The notes under the pieces: model-generated
Seen by the model: the letters and a program-made list of their open reading frames with translations, nothing else
Databases searched by the model: none
What the model was told of the DNA's origin: nothing
Source: Microbacterium sp. LWH11-1.2
GTDB taxonomy: Bacteria; Actinomycetota; Actinomycetes; Actinomycetales; Microbacteriaceae
Direction of reading: 5' to 3'
DNA: 64,000 bases
Assembly: GCF_038397745.1 (NCBI RefSeq)
Contig: NZ_CP151636.1
Span: 744,001-808,000, forward strand
Part shown: positions 16,121 to 23,654 of the stretch, piece by piece
How positions within the stretch are numbered: position 1 is the stretch's first letter
Layout: each line of letters starts with the position of its first letter
Translations under genes and position numbers: made by a program

Positions 16121-16169
16121 GTGCGCTTCGCGAGGACGGATGCCGGTGCATCGACCTCGCGAAGCGCAC
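16121..16169. terminator. 15-bp perfect stem-loop between convergent genes
   Basis: The arms are GTGCGCTTCGCGAGG (16121-16135) and CCTCGCGAAGCGCAC (16155-16169), with a 19-nt loop. It lies between the DHFR-like gene and the convergent oxidoreductase. A half-copy (GTGCGCTTCCGCAGGAGAAG) precedes it. Confidence 0.6.
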
Positions 16170-16203
16170 GTCCCCTTCCGGCGTGCACATCAGTCGCGGG
16201 CGA

Positions 16204-17133
16204 TCACGGCACCACGATGACCTTGCCCGCGATCCGCCCCGCGGCCGCCTCCGCGTGCAGCGCCGGAAGCTCCTCGAGCGGGATGCGCCGCGTGACCTCG
16301 AGGCGGAGAGCCCCGCTGTCGACCAGCGACACGAGCTCGGCCAGTTTCTCGGCATCGCTGCGGACGAAGACGACGACGGACCGCACATTCCGCTCGGCGT
16401 CGTCGGGTGCGGGCATCCAGGCGGTGGTGCTGACGACGACTCCCCCGTCGCGGACCAGCCGCACGAGCGCGGTGAACTCGTCCGGTTCGATCGGCGCGAG
16501 GTTGAGGAGCAGGTCGACGGGCTCGGACACCGCGTCGAGCACGGCGGTCTCAGTGTGGTCGATGATCGCGTCGGCGCCTGCGGCGCGCACAGCATCCGCA
16601 CTCCGAGGGCTCGCCGTGGCGATGACGTAGGCGCCTGCGCGCTTGGCCAGGGCGATCGCGTACTTGCCGACGACGCCGCCGGCGCCGACGATGAGCACGC
16701 GCTGTCCGGCTTCGAGGTGGCCGTCGTCGAAGAGCGCCTGACGGGCGGTCAGGGCGACCGACGGGAACGCCGCAGCGTCCGCGAGCGGCACTGAGGTGGG
16801 CGCTGCGACGAGCGCCTCCGCCGGAGCGACGACGTATTCGGCCGCTCCGCCGTCTTCGGCCATCGGCAGGAAGCCGATCACGGCGTCGCCCACCGCGAAG
16901 CCTTCGACGCCGTCGCCGATCGCGTCGATCGTGCCCGAGACGTCGTACCCCGGCACGTGCGGGAGCACGATCGGGATCGGGAGGAATCCGGCGCGCATGC
17001 CGTTGTCGGCGGCATTGAAAGCGGATGCCGCGACGCGCAGCCGCACCTGGCCCGCGCCCGGGACGGGCCGCTCGATCTCGCCGTACTGCAGAACCTCGGG
17101 GCCGCCCACTTCGTGGAACCGTACTGCCTTCAT
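16204..17133 (-). CDS. NADP-dependent zinc-free MDR oxidoreductase (quinone reductase-like)
   Basis: The 309-residue protein belongs to the medium-chain reductase superfamily. It has an N-terminal GroES-like domain (VRFHEVGGPEVLQY, VPGYDVSGTIDAIGDGVEGF) and a Rossmann domain with VLIVGAGGVVGKYAIALAKRAGA. No zinc-ligand Cys cluster is present, so it fits the quinone-oxidoreductase branch. The start is the ATG at 17133 with AGAGAGAAAG upstream. Longer starts would translate the operator. It is divergent from a MarR gene with two perfect palindromes between them, so it is probably induced by an electrophile or phenolic sensed by MarR. Confidence 0.9.
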   Translation of the reverse strand: MKAVRFHEVGGPEVLQYGEIERPVPGAGQVRLRVAASAFNAADNGMRAGFLPIPIVLPHVPGYDVSGTIDAIGDGVEGFAVGDAVIGFLPMAEDGGAAEYVVAPAEALVAAPTSVPLADAAAFPSVALTARQALFDDGHLEAGQRVLIVGAGGVVGKYAIALAKRAGAYVIATASPRSADAVRAAGADAIIDHTETAVLDAVSEPVDLLLNLAPIEPDEFTALVRLVRDGGVVVSTTAWMPAPDDAERNVRSVVVFVRSDAEKLAELVSLVDSGALRLEVTRRIPLEELPALHAEAAAGRIAGKVIVVP

Positions 17134-17154
17134 GATCTTTCTCTCTTTCGTAGG

Positions 17155-17172
17155 TGCTTCGAATTCGAAGCA
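17155..17172. promoter_or_regulatory. MarR operator, oxidoreductase side
   Basis: This is the perfect 18-bp palindrome TGCTTCGAATTCGAAGCA. An identical copy lies 36 bp away at 17191-17208. Confidence 0.85.
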
Positions 17173-17190
17173 ATAGGAAGACAATAGCAC

Positions 17191-17208
17191 TGCTTCGAAT
17201 TCGAAGCA
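17191..17208. promoter_or_regulatory. MarR operator, marR side
   Basis: This is the second perfect 18-bp palindrome TGCTTCGAATTCGAAGCA. It lies between the expected -35 position and the TATACT -10 of the MarR gene, so binding would block its own promoter. Confidence 0.85.
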
Positions 17209-17213
17209 ACACG

Positions 17214-17219
17214 TATACT
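17214..17219 (+). promoter_or_regulatory. -10 box of a leaderless MarR transcript
   Basis: TATACT ends 6 bp before the ATG at 17226. Transcription would be expected to start at about the A of the start codon, which gives a leaderless mRNA. No ribosome site is present, which agrees with this reading. Confidence 0.6.
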
Positions 17220-17225
17220 GGGTGC

Positions 17226-17726
17226 ATGAGCACACAACCTCCTCGGCTCTCTCCCACGGAGCTCGCGGCCTACTTCGCCTTCACCGAGGTGAGCAGCCTG
17301 CTCCGGCATGCAGTCGAGAAGCAGCTGAAGGATGTCGGGCAGCTCAGCTACGTGCAGTTCCAGCTGCTGGCGCGGCTCGGCGATGCGCCCGGCGGCAGTC
17401 AGCGGATGACGGATCTCGCGGACGGCGTCGTCTACAGCCGCAGCGGACTGACGTACCAGGCGCAATCCCTCGAGGAGCGCGGTCTGGTCACGCGTGCGCC
17501 GTCACCCGAGGACGAGCGGAGCACGATCGTCGCGATCACGGCCGAGGGCCGCGAGGTGCTGGCCGCGGTGTTCCCGGGACACATCGAGGCCGTGAAGAGT
17601 CTGCTGTTCGAGTCGCTGACGGACGCCGACGTCGAGGCGCTCTCGCGGATGATGACGCAGGTCAGCGGACACCTGCGGGCGAATCCCCCGCGGTCCGCCG
17701 GCCGACGCAAGGCGAAGGCCGACTGA
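17226..17726 (+). CDS. MarR-family transcriptional regulator
   Basis: The 166-residue winged-helix regulator contains QLSYVQFQLLARLGDAP, MTDLADGVVYSRSGLTYQAQSLEERGLV and the wing SPEDERSTIVAITAEGRE. The ATG at 17226 is chosen because it follows a TATACT box at leaderless distance. The longer frame from 17154 is translated operator. It is divergent from an MDR oxidoreductase and presumably represses both through the twin palindromes. Ligand-binding residues cannot be assigned. Confidence 0.9.
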   Translation: MSTQPPRLSPTELAAYFAFTEVSSLLRHAVEKQLKDVGQLSYVQFQLLARLGDAPGGSQRMTDLADGVVYSRSGLTYQAQSLEERGLVTRAPSPEDERSTIVAITAEGREVLAAVFPGHIEAVKSLLFESLTDADVEALSRMMTQVSGHLRANPPRSAGRRKAKAD

Positions 17727-17734
17727 CACCCCTG

Positions 17735-17842
17735 GGTCGCTGAGCTTCCCCCACCCTTCGGTCGTTGAGCGAGCGAAGCGAGACGAAACGCCCCCGGGGT
17801 CGCTGACCTTGACCCGTTGGGTCGCTGAGCTTGTCGAAGCGT
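17735..17842. repeat. REP-like element cluster C
   Basis: Four related units are strung together: GGGTCGCTGAGC (17735), GGTCGTTGAGCGAGCGAAGC followed by GAGACGAAACG (17760-17790), GGGGTCGCTGACCTTGACC (about 17797) and GGGTCGCTGAGCTTGTCGAA ending at 17842. They fill the convergent gap between the MarR and HAD genes. Confidence 0.75.
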
Positions 17843-17869
17843 CCCCACCCCCGCGCCCCGTAACGCGCT

Positions 17870-18490
17870 TCAGACCCCGACCCCCGCCGCCCGCAGCGCG
17901 ACACGAAGCCCGTCCGCTGACGTGAAGCGATGTGTCGGCATCCCGAGTTCTTCCGCGCCGACGAGCTTCGAGGCAGAGTCATCCGTGAAGAAGACCTCCG
18001 CACCCGCGAGCCCGAGGGCGTCGAGCACGTGCTGGAACGCCCGGATGTCGGGCTTCGCCCAGCCGATCTCCGCGGAGTTGAAGATGGCGTCGAAGTGCGC
18101 GGTGAGGCCGAGCGCCGCGGTCTCGGCGGGGATCGTGTCGGTGCCGTTGGTGAGGATGGCCGTGCGGATGCCGGCGGCACGAAGCGCGTCCGCGATCGCG
18201 AGCACCTCGGGGTCGACCTCAGATGGCTGTCGCCCCCACTCTTCTGCCGCCGCCACCGAGCCGAGCGATGCGCCGACCCGGTCGACCCACAGGCGACGGG
18301 AGATCGCGCCGGTCGTCACCTGTTCGAGCAGATCCGGCTCGAAAGCCGTCTGCAGGACAGCGCCGGGTGCGAGCCCATGTCTGGTCTCGATGTCGGCGGT
18401 GAAGTCCGCATCGAAATGGCGGACGACACCGTCGAGGTCGAAGAGGACTGCGCGAATCGGAGGCATGCGTTCAGGGTGCCGAAAAGTCAC
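17870..18490 (-). CDS. HAD-superfamily hydrolase
   Basis: The 206-residue phosphatase-like enzyme has motif I FDLDGVV with both Asp, motif II ILTNGTD, a Lys in GWAKPDIRAF and motif IV FFTDDSA. A helical cap of about 60 residues follows motif I, as in subfamily I HADs. The GTG at 18490 is favoured because it overlaps the TetR stop by GTGA and has AGGGGG upstream. An ATG at 18466 is possible. It is the third gene of a racemase-TetR-HAD operon. The substrate is unknown. Confidence 0.85.
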   Translation of the reverse strand: MTFRHPERMPPIRAVLFDLDGVVRHFDADFTADIETRHGLAPGAVLQTAFEPDLLEQVTTGAISRRLWVDRVGASLGSVAAAEEWGRQPSEVDPEVLAIADALRAAGIRTAILTNGTDTIPAETAALGLTAHFDAIFNSAEIGWAKPDIRAFQHVLDALGLAGAEVFFTDDSASKLVGAEELGMPTHRFTSADGLRVALRAAGVGV

Positions 18491-19125
18491 CGCCCCCTGT
18501 CGCCGACCGACCCGAGGATCGCGGTGAAGCCGGCCTCGAGCGATCCCGCTAGCGCCGGCGCGTCGCCGAGGTAGCCGTTGACCATCGCGCCGTCACGCAG
18601 GATCATGAGCTGGTTCGCGACGGACGCCACGTCGCGCGCCCCCGCCTGTCCGGCGATCCCGGCGAAGAAGTCGATCAGCCAGGCGCGGTGCGCGTCGACG
18701 GCCACGCGGACCGGATCCGCGGGGTCGGGGTACTCCGCGGCCGCGTTGATGAACGCGCATCCGCGGAATCCCGGGCTGCAGCTGGCCGCGCCGATACCGG
18801 CGGCGATCGTGCGCGCCGTCGCGAGCGCGTCCCCCTCGTGGACCGTGCTCGTCATCCACGCCTGCTCGGCGGCGGACTGCTGCTCGAGGTAGGCGACGAC
18901 GAGGTCGCTCTTCGCGCGGAAGTGCCGGTAGAACGTGACCTTGGTGATGCCGACCTGCTCGATGATGCGGTCGGCACTCGTCGCGCGGATGCCGTGGTGG
19001 TAGAACAGCTCGTTGGCGGCGTCGAGGATCCGCTGCCGCGTGTTCGCGCCGCTCGACGGCTTCGCCGCGGGGGCGGGCGTCTCATCGTGCACGTCGGACT
19101 CCGGTCTGGTTCGGGCGGATGGCAT
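18487..19125 (-). CDS. TetR-family regulator
   Basis: The 212-residue regulator has a 30-residue leader and then a TetR HTH (TRQRILDAANELFYHHGIRAT, DRIIEQVGITKVTFYRHFRAKSDL). Its ligand domain carries a YxxC-like GFRGCAFINAAAEYPDP segment, typical of the YcdC/AcrR-like group with TetR_C domains. GGAGG precedes the ATG at 19125. It lies 16 bp after the racemase gene and overlaps the HAD gene. The CTAG-containing dyads at 19931-19976, upstream of the operon, are candidate targets. Confidence 0.88.
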   Translation of the reverse strand: MPSARTRPESDVHDETPAPAAKPSSGANTRQRILDAANELFYHHGIRATSADRIIEQVGITKVTFYRHFRAKSDLVVAYLEQQSAAEQAWMTSTVHEGDALATARTIAAGIGAASCSPGFRGCAFINAAAEYPDPADPVRVAVDAHRAWLIDFFAGIAGQAGARDVASVANQLMILRDGAMVNGYLGDAPALAGSLEAGFTAILGSVGDRGR

Positions 19126-19141
19126 CAGCGCCTCCAGGATT

Positions 19142-19837
19142 TCATGGTTCCTGCAGGGCCGCGGCGAGCGCAGCGTCGACATGCAGTGCGGTGGTCGGGA
19201 AGACGGGCACCGGCGAATCCTCCGCAGACACCAGCAGTTCGATCTCGGTGCAGCCCAGGATGACGCCCTCGGCACCCTGCGCGGCGAGGTCTTCGATGAC
19301 CTCGCGGTAGAACGCGCGGGACTCGGGGTGGATGACACCGTGCACGAGCTCGTCGTAGATGACGGCGTGCACTCCGGCGCGCTGCTCCGCGTTCGGCACG
19401 AGAACCTCGATCCCCCGGGCCTCGAGCCGTTCGCGGTAGAACGGCTTCTCCATCGTGAAGGCTGTGCCGAGGAGACCCACTCTGCGGATGCCGGCGCCGA
19501 GCACGGCCGCGGCGGTGGTGTCGGCGATGTGGAGGAACGGGATGCCGATCGCGGCTTCGATCCGGTCGGCGACGAGGTGCATGGTGTTGGTGCAGAGCAC
19601 GATGAGGTCGGCGCCTGCGCGCTCGAGGCCACGAGCATGGTCGGCGAGCAGGGTGCCCGCGGCATCCCAGTCGTCGCGCGCCTGCAGGCCTTCGATCTCG
19701 GCGAAGTCCAGCGAGTCGAGGATGATGCGCGCGGAGTGATGGCCGCCGAGTTGCTCCCGCACGCGTTCGTTCGCGAGGCGATACCACTCGAGCGAGGACT
19801 CCCAGCTCATCCCGCCGAGCACGCCGATCGTCTTCAT
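19142..19837 (-). CDS. Aspartate/glutamate racemase family protein
   Basis: The 231-residue protein belongs to the cofactor-independent racemases. Both catalytic cysteines are in context: VLCTNTMH (first half) and LGCTEIEL (second half). The N-terminus IGVLGGMSWESSLEWYR matches the YgeA-like branch, which acts on aspartate or other amino acids. The start is the ATG at 19837, because the longer frame from 19951 lacks support. It is first in an operon with TetR and HAD genes and divergent from a DUF308-like membrane protein. Confidence 0.9.
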   Translation of the reverse strand: MKTIGVLGGMSWESSLEWYRLANERVREQLGGHHSARIILDSLDFAEIEGLQARDDWDAAGTLLADHARGLERAGADLIVLCTNTMHLVADRIEAAIGIPFLHIADTTAAAVLGAGIRRVGLLGTAFTMEKPFYRERLEARGIEVLVPNAEQRAGVHAVIYDELVHGVIHPESRAFYREVIEDLAAQGAEGVILGCTEIELLVSAEDSPVPVFPTTALHVDAALAAALQEP

Positions 19838-19930
19838 CGGCGTCGCGCGATCTGTTCGTGGGCGGGGAGAAAGGTCGGTCGCATGCACTGAATGTATCCC
19901 TGGAGCTGATGTGGTCGCTTGCGCTCGATG

Positions 19931-19976
19931 TCTAGGCAGACTAGCGTCCATGTAGACGTACTAGTAACTCTACTAG
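19931..19976. promoter_or_regulatory. CTAG-rich dyads in divergent promoter region
   Basis: CTAG-GCAGA-CTAG (about 19932-19944) and CTAGT-AACTCT-ACTAG (19961-19976) are inverted repeats with the otherwise rare CTAG. They lie between the racemase operon and the DUF308-like gene and are plausible operators for the TetR protein of the operon. Confidence 0.5.
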
Positions 19977-20005
19977 CCGATCTCCATCAGAAGGAACTGC
20001 TGAAC

Positions 20006-20566
20006 ATGTCTGAAACCCCCTCCTCCACCTTGCGCAGCGCCCTGCGCCGCCTCTACTTCGTCCGCTTCGGGTTCACACTCGTCTGGGCGGCGCTGCTGTT
20101 CCTGATCGGCGGCGCCATGGGTCCGTTCCTCACGATCCTGCTGATCGTGTATCCGCTGTTCGATGCGGCATCCGTCTACTGGCAGATCCGCGCGGAGGGC
20201 GATGATCGCCGGGCGAAGGTCTCGGAGTGGATCAACGTCATCGTCAGCGTGCTGGTCGCGATCACGCTGGGCTGGGCGTCGACGGTGTCCACGTCCGTCG
20301 CACTGACCGTGTGGGGCGTGTGGGCGATCGGCGCCGGACTTCCGCAGCTGATCACCGCCATCCGCAACCGCCGCTCCGGCGGGCAGGTTCCGCAGATGCT
20401 GTCGGGCGGCATCTCGCTCTTCGCGGGCGGGGCGTTCGTCGCGCAGGGATTGTCGGGCAGCGGGATGATCGTCGGGGTCGCCGGGTATGCGCTGGTTGGT
20501 GCGGTGTTCTTCCTGGTGTCGGCGATCCGGCTGTCGGTGGTGCTGCGGAGGAAGGTCGAGGCGTGA
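20006..20566 (+). CDS. DUF308-like multi-pass membrane protein
   Basis: The 186-residue protein has about six short hydrophobic helices arranged like DUF308/HdeD relatives (FTLVWAALLFLIGGAMG, FLTILLIVYPLFDAASVYWQ, WGVWAIGAGLPQLITAI, MIVGVAGYALVGAVFFLVSAI). AAGGA precedes the ATG at 20006. It is divergent from the racemase-TetR-HAD operon with the CTAG dyads between them, so it may be co-regulated. The function is unknown. Confidence 0.75.
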   Translation: MSETPSSTLRSALRRLYFVRFGFTLVWAALLFLIGGAMGPFLTILLIVYPLFDAASVYWQIRAEGDDRRAKVSEWINVIVSVLVAITLGWASTVSTSVALTVWGVWAIGAGLPQLITAIRNRRSGGQVPQMLSGGISLFAGGAFVAQGLSGSGMIVGVAGYALVGAVFFLVSAIRLSVVLRRKVEA

Positions 20567-20726
20567 CCGGGGAACGGCCTGATCGTCATCGGCGCCGGCG
20601 CATCGGACCTCTTCCAGAAGCTGGTCGGCACCGAAGTACCGTAAGTTCGCGGAGTGGCCCGGACATGCGGACCGCGTCGCCCCGGCTCTGGGAGGATGAG
20701 GGCGAAACGAAACGGGAGCAGCCCAC

Positions 20727-21221
20727 ATGGATTTCATCTGGACTCTGGTGGCCACCTTCGTCGGCGCGGCACTCGCGCTCGGCGCCGATCGCCTCGGCAA
20801 GTGGAGCGATGCCAAGCGCACGGAGCGAGCAGCCATAGACAATCTGCTGATCGACCTGGCTGCGAAGCGGGCGTTCGCGTCCGACACGCTCGATGAGCCG
20901 TGGTCGGAGGGGTCGCCGGAGCGCATCCTCGCGTCGGTGAATCATGTTCGTTCGCAGATCCGAGAGGCTCGGATGCAGCTGCGCCCGGGGTCGAAGTACC
21001 TCGATCCCGTGCGGCGGATGACGCGGGCGTGCGCGACCTTCATGTCGCAGTCAGAGCAGCGCGCCGGCATCCCGAGCAAAGAGGATCTGCGCGAGCTCGC
21101 CGCAGCGATGAGCCATGAGGCGAGGCGCATCCGCAAGATCGGAGGCGCCGGCATCATTCAGGATGCCCCGGGTGCCTTCAGCCTGGCCCGACCGCTCGAG
21201 CGCGGCCCTCGCGATGAGTAG
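20727..21221 (+). CDS. Hypothetical protein with N-terminal membrane anchor
   Basis: The 164-residue protein starts with a single hydrophobic helix (FIWTLVATFVGAALALGAD) followed by a charged, helical cytosolic part. GGGAGCAG precedes the ATG. It has the look of small actinobacterial anchored proteins of unknown role, and no catalytic motif is seen. The 160 bp upstream hold a short open frame (LIVIGAGASDLFQKLVG, then stop) that may be a gene remnant. Confidence 0.6.
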   Translation: MDFIWTLVATFVGAALALGADRLGKWSDAKRTERAAIDNLLIDLAAKRAFASDTLDEPWSEGSPERILASVNHVRSQIREARMQLRPGSKYLDPVRRMTRACATFMSQSEQRAGIPSKEDLRELAAAMSHEARRIRKIGGAGIIQDAPGAFSLARPLERGPRDE

Positions 21222-21234
21222 CCTTCTGCTGGTC

Positions 21235-21291
21235 ATCGAGCGGCACTTCGACCCGCTTGGTCGATGAGCGAGCGCCAGCCAGACGAAACGC
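21235..21291. repeat. REP-like element D (diverged)
   Basis: TCGAGCGGCACTTCGACCCG and then GGTCGATGAGCGAGCGCCAG with CAGACGAAACG is a decayed copy of the GGTCGTTGAGCGAGCG element. It lies in the convergent gap before the alpha/beta hydrolase. Confidence 0.65.
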
Positions 21292-21301
21292 TTCCCGCTT
21301 C

Positions 21302-22540
21302 TCAGCGCCCCAGTCGCTCGTCGAGCCAGTCCAGCATCCGCTCTGCCGTCAATCTGCGGGCCAGCGGCTGACAGTGCAGGTCGGCGCCCTCGGCGGCGGT
21401 GAACCGGATGAGGGTCGACAGGTCGGGGGCGAGCGCGGCGAGCTGCTCGGACTGACCGGGCCAGAACTGCTCGCCTTCGGGCGAGAGGATCGCGAGCGGG
21501 GTGACGATCTGCTTCGCGACGTCGACGACCGTGTACTTCTGGACCTCCTTGATCGTCTCGCCGTAGCCGGTGGTGCCGTAGGGCCGTGCGCGGAACCGCC
21601 AGGTGCGGGCGGTCTCGGGCGAGAACTTCATGGCCAGCGCCATCTCCTTGTCGAACTTCTCGAGGTCTCCCTCGTCGAGCAGTTTCGTCAGGCTCTTCGG
21701 CAGGTGGCTGGTCCACGAGGTGGAGACGTCGACGACACCCGGATCGGTGATCGCGGCGGCGAACCGGTGCTCGAAGGCGAGGGCGCGGGCCACCCAGTAG
21801 CCGCCCTGGCTGATGCCGTAGACCGCGATCGACATGGCATCGACGCCGTCGAGGCCGGCGACGAAGTCGAAGACCGGGGTGAGCACGTGCTCCCAGTCGG
21901 GGCGGAAGGACACGCTGCGCTCGAACAGCTCGGACTGCTGGCCGGGCCCGTCGAAGACCAGCACGTTGTAGCCGCGGTCGAGGGCCGGTGCGACGCACGA
22001 CGCCCACAGCGCGGCGAGCGAGCCGTCGCTGCCGTTGACCGCGACGATGGTCGGTGCTCCGCTGGCCTCGGACCGGCGGAAGAACCAGCCGGGAAGCGTC
22101 CCGCCCTCATACGGGATGCTGACCTCGTCGACGTCCGCAGAGGTGTGGGCGATGAAGCCCTTCCACGCGGTCTGCTGCTTGGCGAAGGTGGGAGCGAGGT
22201 CGTCGGTGTTCTCGAGGGCGCTGATCGCGTTGACGGCGACGCCGTAATAGGTGGAGGCACGCAGGAACGCGCCCGCGGCCGTGGCCTTGCGCCCTGCGGC
22301 GACGGCGGTCTGCGCCGTGGCGAGGCTGCGCTCGGCGAGGTCGAGCCAAGCCTTGTACCAGCCGTCGTGGTCGTTCTTCTTGATGCCGACTGTGGCGGCG
22401 AGCACCTCGCCGGGCTCGCCTGCTCCGTACACGCCCTGCCCGATGACACCGCGGATCTCGTAGTCGAAGTCCAGGTTGTCCGAGAACGGACGGATGCCGG
22501 TCGGCGCGTGGTGGAACGGATTCTCGAGGTGCGCGTTCAT
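21302..22540 (-). CDS. Alpha/beta hydrolase with helical cap (DHPON-hydrolase/FrsA-like)
   Basis: The 412-residue cytosolic hydrolase has a long N-terminal helical region (about 1-160) before the core fold. The core shows TIVAVNGSDGSL, NVLVFDGPGQQSELF and the nucleophile elbow GISQGGY. A late Asp (LAILSPEGEQFWPGQ region) and a late His (GADLHCQPL) complete a plausible triad. This architecture resembles 2,6-dihydropseudooxynicotine hydrolases and other C-C or ester hydrolases. The start is the ATG at 22540 after GGAAAGGCG. The substrate is unknown. Confidence 0.82.
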   Translation of the reverse strand: MNAHLENPFHHAPTGIRPFSDNLDFDYEIRGVIGQGVYGAGEPGEVLAATVGIKKNDHDGWYKAWLDLAERSLATAQTAVAAGRKATAAGAFLRASTYYGVAVNAISALENTDDLAPTFAKQQTAWKGFIAHTSADVDEVSIPYEGGTLPGWFFRRSEASGAPTIVAVNGSDGSLAALWASCVAPALDRGYNVLVFDGPGQQSELFERSVSFRPDWEHVLTPVFDFVAGLDGVDAMSIAVYGISQGGYWVARALAFEHRFAAAITDPGVVDVSTSWTSHLPKSLTKLLDEGDLEKFDKEMALAMKFSPETARTWRFRARPYGTTGYGETIKEVQKYTVVDVAKQIVTPLAILSPEGEQFWPGQSEQLAALAPDLSTLIRFTAAEGADLHCQPLARRLTAERMLDWLDERLGR

Positions 22541-22849
22541 GGGTTTCGCCTTTCCGTGGGGAGGGGACGCGAGGCGCAGATGGCGGTAGTCAAGCAGATT
22601 CGTGTGAAGCGGTGGGGGTGACTTTTCGCGCGAAAGGCGGGATCGTGGTCTGGCGGGACAACCGAGGTCGACGGGAACGCCGAGTTGGTGCACGGCGACG
22701 GGGGCGATGGGGTGGGGAGGCGTTCGCCGCGGCGGCCCCGATCGTCGGCGAACTCACCATCGATGGTCCGCCGCAGTGATTCGCATCTACGAGGCGCACA
22801 CCGCTCTCGTGGCTCGCACATGCGCGGAGCAGCCCAAAGCCCCCGGGTG
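22541..22849. other. Intergenic region without a gene
   Basis: These 309 bp hold no credible coding frame. The perfect palindrome TTTCGCGCGAAA (22624-22635) lies about 85 bp upstream of the alpha/beta hydrolase start and may be an operator. A GGCGCACAC...GCTCGCACATGCGC stretch near 22795-22835 resembles the GTGCGC hairpins seen elsewhere. Confidence 0.5.
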
Positions 22850-23359
22850 CTAGCTGCGCGCGAGCAGCCCTTCGACGTCGCGAACCCAGGTGAGATTCGA
22901 GCTGTCGCGGAATGACATCCCGACGATGCGGCGCTTGCGCGACTTGGTCACCGGGCGGATCTCGTCGTCGAAGGAACGCAGCCGCGACGCGAACTCCCAC
23001 GCGTAGGCCTCGTCGCTCTCGCCGAGGTAGTAGGCGCCGGGAGGAAGGATCGTGAGCTGGATCGGACGCCGTTCACTCTCGTACGCATCGGTGACGCGCA
23101 CCTCGACGTCGTAGATCGCCTGCTCGGAGGAGTTCACCACCACGACTCCGTAGGTCGTCTGCTCCTCGCCGATGCGGGACGCGACCCAGGCGAACACCTT
23201 GCTCGCCTGCGACTGCATCTCGCGCGCGGTCGCGGCTTCGTCTCGCTTGGCTTCGATGCCGAAGAGACGACCTGCGTGTTTCGCGCCGAGGATCGCGGCG
23301 AAGAGCGCGCCGATGGCGGTCAGGGCAGTGATGACGTCTGCGACGGAGCCGAGTTGCAT
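22850..23359 (-). CDS. Hypothetical protein with N-terminal membrane segment
   Basis: The 169-residue protein begins MQLGSVADVITALTAIGALF, a single membrane helix. A coiled, basic stretch (GIEAKRDEAATAREMQSQASK) and a beta-rich domain follow (TYGVVVVNSSEQAIYDVEVRV, IQLTILPPGAYYLGESDEAY). The beta part resembles small immunoglobulin-like accessory domains, but no family is certain. The start ATG at 23359 is chosen over 23416 because the anchor begins there. Confidence 0.6.
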   Translation of the reverse strand: MQLGSVADVITALTAIGALFAAILGAKHAGRLFGIEAKRDEAATAREMQSQASKVFAWVASRIGEEQTTYGVVVVNSSEQAIYDVEVRVTDAYESERRPIQLTILPPGAYYLGESDEAYAWEFASRLRSFDDEIRPVTKSRKRRIVGMSFRDSSNLTWVRDVEGLLARS

Positions 23360-23532
23360 GCGGCCACTGTACGAGCGGCATCCGGCGTCTCGCGGGCGAC
23401 CGGCCGGGGAGAGCACGGCGGCATACCGGTGTACCCGTCGGCCCCGCTTCCGTCACGTTGGCCGCGACCCGACGGATCGTCCAGCCGCAACTGCTCCTTT
23501 GCATCATAAGTACCGGACGATCTCCGGCACTT

Positions 23533-23570
23533 CATGTATCAGGAGTTCGCAACAGTGCTCCTGATACATG
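23533..23570. terminator. 13-bp perfect stem-loop
   Basis: The arms are CATGTATCAGGAG (23533-23545) and CTCCTGATACATG (23558-23570), with a 12-nt loop. It lies in the divergent gap between the hypothetical gene and the G5-domain gene. The hairpin AGTACCGGA...TCCGGCACT lies just before it (23510-23532). These may be structured leaders or regulator sites rather than terminators. Confidence 0.5.
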
Positions 23571-23654
23571 GAGTGGGCGCTGACCAAATCGCGACATCGC
23601 CGACCCCGATATATCGATAGTGTTCGCCCATACCCGAACAGAGAGCCGGCAACG

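Noticed and set aside
17154..17225. A longer start for the MarR gene
   Set aside because: It would translate both operator palindromes (giving LRIRSN repeats), and the promoter lies inside it.
20574..20640. A short frame LIVIGAGASDLFQKLVG after the DUF308-like gene
   Set aside because: It lacks a start and ribosome site and is too short to call more than a possible remnant.
23607..23616. CGATATATCG upstream of the G5-domain gene as a second PadR operator
   Set aside because: It shares only the central 10 bp with the site at 2004-2017 and lacks the outer arms, so chance is likely.
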